Source of the DNA: Methylobacter sp. S3L5C
Lineage (GTDB): Bacteria > Pseudomonadota > Gammaproteobacteria > Methylococcales > Methylomonadaceae
Assembly: GCF_022788635.1 (NCBI RefSeq)
Contig: NZ_CP076024.1
Span: 2,914,001 to 2,978,000, forward strand
Direction of reading: 5' to 3'
DNA: 64,000 nucleotides
The notes below the pieces were generated by a model. It was not told the DNA's origin, did not search any database, and saw only the letters and a list, made by a program, of their open reading frames with translations. Positions 59,966 through 64,000 of the stretch are shown piece by piece (the stretch's first letter is position 1; each line of letters begins with the position of its first letter). The translations under genes were made by a program, and so were the position numbers.

Positions 59966-60970
59966 ATCCTCTGTAGTAAATTTGTCACAACTTTTTGAAT
60001 TTTCCGCATATTCCTCCAAGTGTCGACTGGATAAATGAGCGTATCTCAGCACCATACTCAAATCAGCCCATCCTCCTAATTCTTTAAGTATATGTAATGG
60101 AGTTCCATTTTGGATATGCCATGATGCCCATGTATGTCTTAAATCATGCCACCGAAAATCTTCAATGCCAGCGCGTTTTAATGCGTTACGCCACGATTTG
60201 GTGCTTGCATCATTAACTGTTTTACCTTTAAATGTAAATACCCGTACAGGATGCTTACCAATTTGGCTACGAATAACCGTGAGCGCATCGTCATTTAAAG
60301 GAACGGCTATGGCTTTCTTGCCTTTTGCCTGGTCAGCATGAATCCACGCACAACGCCGTTGTATATCTATTTGTCGCCATTCAAGCTTGGTGACATTGGA
60401 TTCTCGTAATCCTGTCGCTAATGTAAACCGCATCATTGCTTGAAGGTGGTCTGGTAACTCCTTCAATAAGTGAGTCGCTTCATCATGAGTAAGCCAGCGG
60501 ACTCGACCTGACGGCTCTGGCAATAAACGAATACCAGGTACAGAATCAAGCCATTCCCAGTCATTTTGTGCACGGGTCAGAATAGACCTTAATATTGCAA
60601 GCACCCGATTGACAGTTGAATTACTGACACCTGTTTGCTTTTTAGCCTGTTTTATCTGGTCTATCATGGCCTTATTTATCTCATCAAGTCGGTTATTTTG
60701 CAAATGCTCATTAAGCCATCGCAAGTGTACCTTATCTGTTTCGATGCTTTTTTTGTGGCTTTGTTCAGTTAACCATCTGACGACGGCTTCTTGCCAAGTA
60801 TGGCGGGGTTTATCACCCAAATTTTTAACTCGCCACGCCTCTGCTTTTAATTGATCATGTAATTGTTGTGCCTCCTGTTTTATTTGAGTCCCAGTAGTTT
60901 GTTGTACTCTGCGTCCGTCAGGTGCGGTGAACTGAATCCACCACGTTTCTTTTCGCTTGTAGATTGACAT
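59954..60970 (-). CDS. int: Tyrosine recombinase/integrase of the tRNA-Pro element
   Basis: A 338-aa site-specific recombinase. An N-terminal DNA-binding region (about 1-45) and a core-binding SAM-like domain (about 58-142) precede the catalytic domain. Catalytic residues are R189 (ATGLRESN), H275 and R278 (WHDLRHTW), W301 and the nucleophile Y310 (RYAHLSS). It points at the tRNA-Pro 3' end, the usual orientation for a tRNA-integrated element. It overlaps the upstream excisionase-like gene by 91 nt, so the two are co-translated. It looks intact and potentially active. Confidence 0.93.
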   Translation of the reverse strand: MSIYKRKETWWIQFTAPDGRRVQQTTGTQIKQEAQQLHDQLKAEAWRVKNLGDKPRHTWQEAVVRWLTEQSHKKSIETDKVHLRWLNEHLQNNRLDEINKAMIDQIKQAKKQTGVSNSTVNRVLAILRSILTRAQNDWEWLDSVPGIRLLPEPSGRVRWLTHDEATHLLKELPDHLQAMMRFTLATGLRESNVTKLEWRQIDIQRRCAWIHADQAKGKKAIAVPLNDDALTVIRSQIGKHPVRVFTFKGKTVNDASTKSWRNALKRAGIEDFRWHDLRHTWASWHIQNGTPLHILKELGGWADLSMVLRYAHLSSRHLEEYAENSKSCDKFTTEDKND

Positions 60971-61188
60971 GGTTTTTTATCCTCTTGCGTCGATTTGTCA
61001 ATCACTTGCAGTTCTCGCCGGGGTTCAGAATAACGCCCGGACACCCAATCAGCAAGATGTTCTTTAACAAAAATCCAGCATTTCCCTGCCTTTCTTCCCG
61101 GTACCTGTCCAGCCCTGGCTTTACGGCGTAAAACTTCTGGGTTCATTTTAAGAAAGCTGGCGGCTTCATTTAAATCTAGCGTATTCAC
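60880..61188 (-). CDS. Excisionase-like helix-turn-helix protein
   Basis: A 102-aa protein with an HTH of the MerR/excisionase type near the N-terminus (DLNEAASFLKMNPEVLRRKA, then AGKCWIFVKEHLADW). The start is GTG 61188, 5 nt after GGAG; a more distant GTG at 61215 lacks a ribosome site. The C-terminal part is charged and disordered-looking. It overlaps int by 91 nt and probably controls recombination direction. Confidence 0.8.
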   Translation of the reverse strand: MNTLDLNEAASFLKMNPEVLRRKARAGQVPGRKAGKCWIFVKEHLADWVSGRYSEPRRELQVIDKSTQEDKKPCQSTSEKKRGGFSSPHLTDAEYNKLLGLK

Positions 61189-61300
61189 ATTTTCTCCGGT
61201 GCAGTATTGGGTCACACACAGTCTATGATGCTGTCACGTACGATTGGCTAATCAACAAATATCAGATATTTTGCAATCCATTTTAAAACGCCATGATTAA

Positions 61301-61789
61301 TTAAAAGTCTCTACTTGTTTCGGTGACCTTAGTTTTGCAAACACAGCAACGCTCTACATTATATTCGCGTGCATTTAATAGAACCGGTGCGCGACAATGG
61401 TGACATTTGATAATATGAGTTATACCGCGTTGCAAATCTCTTGCGACTACCCAGGCCGCAGAAAAATCAAGTTGACTGACGGGATATGATTTTTTATAAA
61501 TATCAAAAGCGTTAATAATGATCCGGATGTCGCTGTTCTGGCTTCTAGAGACGACTTTTTCAAAGCAAACTGCAAACAATGTCACCTCTTTGTACTTTTT
61601 GAGCGTCCTGGTCAGTCCTTGCGTTGAATATTTTAATGCGCCCGGATGCGCAGAGCAGCCATGAAACTCCCGATAGGTTTTCCGAAGCAGTGGTTTGGAT
61701 AAGCCGGTTTCCCGATGAACAATTGAAACTCTGGCATGACGTTTCAGTAACTCCAGTGCCAATAACTGTTTATTGATGGTTTTTAACAT
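61301..61789 (-). CDS. FlhC-family transcriptional regulator, copy 1
   Basis: This is a 162-aa FlhC homologue. The N-terminal helical part (LLALELLKRHARVSIVHRETGLS) and the HPGALKYST segment align with FlhC's GMLPFST region. Near the C-terminus the zinc motif C-x2-C ... C-x2-C is present (CHHC and CCVC). GAGG stands 6 nt before the ATG at 61789; a second in-frame ATG at 61801 overlaps the upstream stop. FlhC forms a hetero-hexamer with FlhD to activate sigma-70 promoters. Homologues on mobile elements (SetC, AcaC, SgaC) activate transfer genes. No flagellar gene is nearby. Confidence 0.82.
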   Translation of the reverse strand: MLKTINKQLLALELLKRHARVSIVHRETGLSKPLLRKTYREFHGCSAHPGALKYSTQGLTRTLKKYKEVTLFAVCFEKVVSRSQNSDIRIIINAFDIYKKSYPVSQLDFSAAWVVARDLQRGITHIIKCHHCRAPVLLNAREYNVERCCVCKTKVTETSRDF

Positions 61790-61800
61790 ACACCACCTCA

Positions 61801-62391
61801 TTAGAGTGAGCCACTGAGACCTAGCAGTACATCCACCACGTCACGGCGTTGGGTGGTCATGCTATGGATAAAGTGAGTCGTAAAGCGTGGCGAAAAGCAT
61901 AACCATCCGGATTGGGCAATATGCCGAATGTCTTCAATGGATAACTGGGTGAGAGCTAAGCGCATGTCGTCTTCCCCAATACCCATCGTCAACTCCGCCA
62001 GCAGTGAATTTTCTTTAGCTAATTCACGGGCCTTGATCAACCAGGCTACATTCAGCTCATAAAAATCTACGTCACAGGCCTTGTTTGTAAATAGTGGCCG
62101 TTGTTCAGAATAATCGTCTGTATTTTTAAAGGGCCATTGTATACAGGCTTTGATAGAAGAACTGACGTTAGTTAACTGTAAATGCTGATTTAGAAATTCG
62201 CTGCCAAATTCTGTTATCAATGGCTTTATAAAGGCCTGAAAAAATTCCTCAGCAAAGTTGTCAACGCCAGTAAAATCTATCGTCAGTGGTTGACGATTAA
62301 CGAAACATTCACGGGCTAATCGTGCCAGATTACTGCCATGACAAGGTTGGTGTGTTTGTCGATCGGTGATGCTGCTAACAACGATATACAC
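61801..62391 (-). CDS. STAS-like domain fused to FlhD-like domain
   Basis: The protein has 196 aa and two apparent domains. Residues about 1-90 resemble the STAS-like DUF4325 fold: PLTIDFTGVDNFAEEFFQAF, then LNQHLQLTNV. Residues about 109-180 resemble FlhD: FYELNVAWLIKARELAKENS, LTMGIGEDDM and SGWLCFSPRFTTHFI align with FlhD's IYDINLSYLLLAQR, FRLGINEEM and NQLVCHFRF. Start is GTG at 62391 with AGGAG 7 nt upstream. It lies between two FlhC homologues and overlaps the region of the second's start. I know no described FlhD with this N-terminal domain. The remote similarity makes both calls provisional. Confidence 0.68.
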   Translation of the reverse strand: MYIVVSSITDRQTHQPCHGSNLARLARECFVNRQPLTIDFTGVDNFAEEFFQAFIKPLITEFGSEFLNQHLQLTNVSSSIKACIQWPFKNTDDYSEQRPLFTNKACDVDFYELNVAWLIKARELAKENSLLAELTMGIGEDDMRLALTQLSIEDIRHIAQSGWLCFSPRFTTHFIHSMTTQRRDVVDVLLGLSGSL

Positions 62392-62442
62392 TTAAGTTCT
62401 CCTAGTCGGTTATAAAGATTCACTGGTTAAGCTGGTTAGGCG

Positions 62443-62988
62443 TCAGTGATCCTGATTTTTAGTGTTTTTTCGGGGCTTAACGGTCATCCATCGTCGCCGT
62501 CCTGATTTATCTGCCCAGACAGCGCAGATGGGGCATTGCTGAAAAGGTTTTGGCATATTATTTACCACCACATAACGGGCTTGGCACTGTGCGCAGTGCA
62601 TCAGGCTCATTACACCGGCAGTCAATTGTCCGAACAACTGCCAGGCACGGTTGATATCCAGTAAAATAGCATGGGGAGCATTCGCTTCCCGCTTGCCGGG
62701 ATTAGGGTTAGTTGTAACGATACGGCAATACAAGTCATATGCAGTAATGAGTATCTCAGCATTGCAGGGGACTTGGCTTTGCTGTTGCTGCTGTTGAGAA
62801 AAATCGTGGATAAGGCCAAGGAAAATTGAGGCATGACAGTTATGTACCGAGGATCGTACAGTCCAAAAGGGATCATAAGGCAACATACCTTGTCGGGGTG
62901 AGCGCTGGTGAATAGTCTTGTAAAGACGTATGGCGGTTTTTTTGCCTAGATGACAGACAGCACAGACGACCGGTGGCCGAGCACCCAA
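62443..62988 (-). CDS. FlhC-family transcriptional regulator, copy 2 (start missing or unusual)
   Basis: The closer FlhC homologue of the two: RLYKTIHQRSPRQGMLPYDPFW matches FlhC's [22 protein letters not shown]. The C-terminal zinc ligands are CAQC and CPIC. A TTG at 62988 is the only normal start codon, but the same frame stays open to 63084 and encodes an FlhC-like N-terminal helix (LPFKHYLVLADKLYSLGA) with no start codon at all. The 5' end has therefore probably been lost, most likely when the adjacent insertion sequence arrived. A glutamine run (DFSQQQQQQSQ) is atypical. It lies 51 bp upstream of the FlhD-like gene. Confidence 0.75.
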   Translation of the reverse strand: MGARPPVVCAVCHLGKKTAIRLYKTIHQRSPRQGMLPYDPFWTVRSSVHNCHASIFLGLIHDFSQQQQQQSQVPCNAEILITAYDLYCRIVTTNPNPGKREANAPHAILLDINRAWQLFGQLTAGVMSLMHCAQCQARYVVVNNMPKPFQQCPICAVWADKSGRRRWMTVKPRKNTKNQDH

Positions 62989-63230
62989 GCTATAAAGTTT
63001 ATCGGCCAGGACTAAGTAGTGTTTGAACGGTAATAAATTATTTAATACAAAACAATAAGTTGCGATAAAATAGGCTATTGAAAATCAAATAACAGCCTAT
63101 TGGCGTATAAAATGCTGAATTTAAGTAACTTGCTGATAATTATGATTATTATTTTCATCGAAAAGGGCTTGGCAAAAGCTACCTCCCGGATAAGCGCCTC
63201 AGCTTTCAAATTCTCGTTGGAAAACTCCCG
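62989..63230. other. Junction between the FlhC locus and an ISNCY-type element
   Basis: AT-rich spacer between two divergent genes. AATAGGCT (63070-63077) and AGCCTATT (63095-63102) form an 8-bp inverted repeat close to the stop that closes the FlhC frame. The left end of the insertion element should lie in this interval but cannot be placed without its right end. Confidence 0.5.
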
Positions 63231-64000
63231 ATGAGAAAGGTATTTTCTCCACAAATGAGCATCGGTCAACGCGATATTGCTGATATCAAAATAGATGTTT
63301 CCTCCCGTGATGACATTCCGATCATCTTGCTGGGCTTGCAACACATTTATACGACTCAGCCATTAAGGGATGCTGTTTTTAAAATACTGGAGGATGTGGT
63401 GCCTACTAAAATTGACGCCGAAGTGACAAAAATCGTTGCCATCGACAAAGGCCGCCCCGGTATGAATCAATGGTCGATTTTGGTGTTAGGATCGCTACGC
63501 GTAGGACTGAATACAGACTATGATCGCATTCTGGAGTTGGCCAATCAGCATAACACCCTACGTGAAATGCTCGGTCTTGGTTGCTTTGATGCCGACAAAC
63601 GCTATCGCCTGCAAACCTTGAAAGACAATCTCAAGCTGTTTACGCCAGCGATCATGGCGCGTATTAGTACTGAAGTTATTCGAGCCGGCTATCAATTACT
63701 GGATCTGGATATTCATGCGCTGATCAGAGGCCGTTGCGATTCTTTTGTGTTAAAAACCAACGTGCATTTTCCAACCGATATCAGTTTACTGCATGATGCG
63801 ATCCGGATTCTGATTCGGACGTGCGTCAAATGGAGCTTGCAACATGCCTTGCCTGAATGGCGATTGCATAAGCACAACCTGTCTAAATTTAAAAGGCGGT
63901 ATCGCACGCTGCAAAAACTCAAACATTCCACGTCAAAAAATGACGCTATCAAGGCCGCCAAAGCACTTGAGATCAAACAGGCCTACCAGGACTATATTGA
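63231..64000 (+). CDS. ISNCY-family transposase, 3' part beyond the window
   Basis: An open frame from ATG 63231 (MRKVFSPQMSIGQRDIADIKID) continues for 256 codons to the window edge without a stop. RDDIPIILLGLQHIYTTQPLRD, GRPGMNQWSILVLGSLRVGLNTDYDR and VHFPTDISLLHDA are typical of ISNCY transposases. No stop or frameshift is seen in this part. A short minus-strand frame across its start is a shadow. Confidence 0.8.
   Translation, partial: MRKVFSPQMSIGQRDIADIKIDVSSRDDIPIILLGLQHIYTTQPLRDAVFKILEDVVPTKIDAEVTKIVAIDKGRPGMNQWSILVLGSLRVGLNTDYDRILELANQHNTLREMLGLGCFDADKRYRLQTLKDNLKLFTPAIMARISTEVIRAGYQLLDLDIHALIRGRCDSFVLKTNVHFPTDISLLHDAIRILIRTCVKWSLQHALPEWRLHKHNLSKFKRRYRTLQKLKHSTSKNDAIKAAKALEIKQAYQDYI

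Noticed and set aside
61301-62988. True flagellar master operon flhDC
   Set aside because: No flagellar genes nearby, two FlhC copies, a fused FlhD, and linkage to an integrase point to a mobile-element regulator instead.
63075-63344. Minus-strand 89-codon frame over the start of the ISNCY transposase
   Set aside because: It is a shadow of the plus-strand transposase, which has clear family motifs.

Overview
The window looks like a chromosome segment of a mesophilic gammaproteobacterium of moderate-to-low GC. The core gene orders are gammaproteobacterial: glyQ-glyS, metG next to mrp (apbC) and dcd, rpoZ-spoT, yoaA-tsaB, and thrS-infC-rpmI-rplT-pheS-pheT-ihfA-merR-tRNA-Pro. The isoquinoline-type molybdoenzyme, the multicopper oxidase with a cupredoxin partner, and the very large multi-PAS hybrid kinases would fit a methanotroph-like (Methylococcales) genome. 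No methane-oxidation gene is present, so that placement is inference.

Region 1 (1-16035) is a signalling block. Four genes on the minus strand overlap or nearly overlap in two pairs: a response-regulator/histidine kinase cut by the window edge, a hybrid kinase with three near-identical PAS modules, a REC-PAS-GGDEF-EAL protein, and a membrane hybrid kinase. A beta-barrel-like outer-membrane protein, a MITE-like element and a MASE1/CHASE/PAS hybrid kinase with a terminal Hpt domain follow on the plus strand.

Region 2 (16036-23608) holds a Spy/CpxP-like periplasmic protein, a small IS200/IS605-type element, the fetAB metal-export ABC pair, and an operon for an isoquinoline-1-oxidoreductase-type molybdoenzyme with its XdhC-like and MocA-like maturation proteins.

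Region 3 (23948-41602) is mostly housekeeping: glycyl- and methionyl-tRNA synthetases, gmhB, a PlsC-type acyltransferase, a lipoprotein, mrp, dcd, ycgL, a CPBP protease, a DciA-like protein, lpxC, zapE, a redoxin, pgk, rpoZ and spoT. Several strong hairpins lie between these genes.

Region 4 (41720-49061) is more mosaic: a cupredoxin and multicopper-oxidase pair, an AcpA-type phosphoesterase, glgC, a chimeric remnant joining an IS30 transposase 5' end to a short-chain dehydrogenase 3' end, and a SOUL-family lipoprotein.

Region 5 (49348-59923) is translational core: yoaA, tsaB, tRNA-Val, thrS, infC (apparently starting at AUC), rpmI and rplT behind a structured leader, pheS and pheT behind three adjacent hairpins, ihfA, a MerR-like regulator and tRNA-Pro.

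Region 6 (59932-64000) is the start of an integrated mobile element at tRNA-Pro. It has a tyrosine integrase, an excisionase-like HTH protein and three minus-strand genes forming a FlhC - (STAS-like + FlhD-like fusion) - FlhC locus. A partial ISNCY-like transposase then runs off the right edge. FlhC/FlhD homologues on other mobile elements (SetCD, AcaCD, SgaCD) switch on excision and transfer. A FlhD-like protein with a STAS-like N-terminal domain, flanked by two FlhC paralogues, is the most unusual system seen here.
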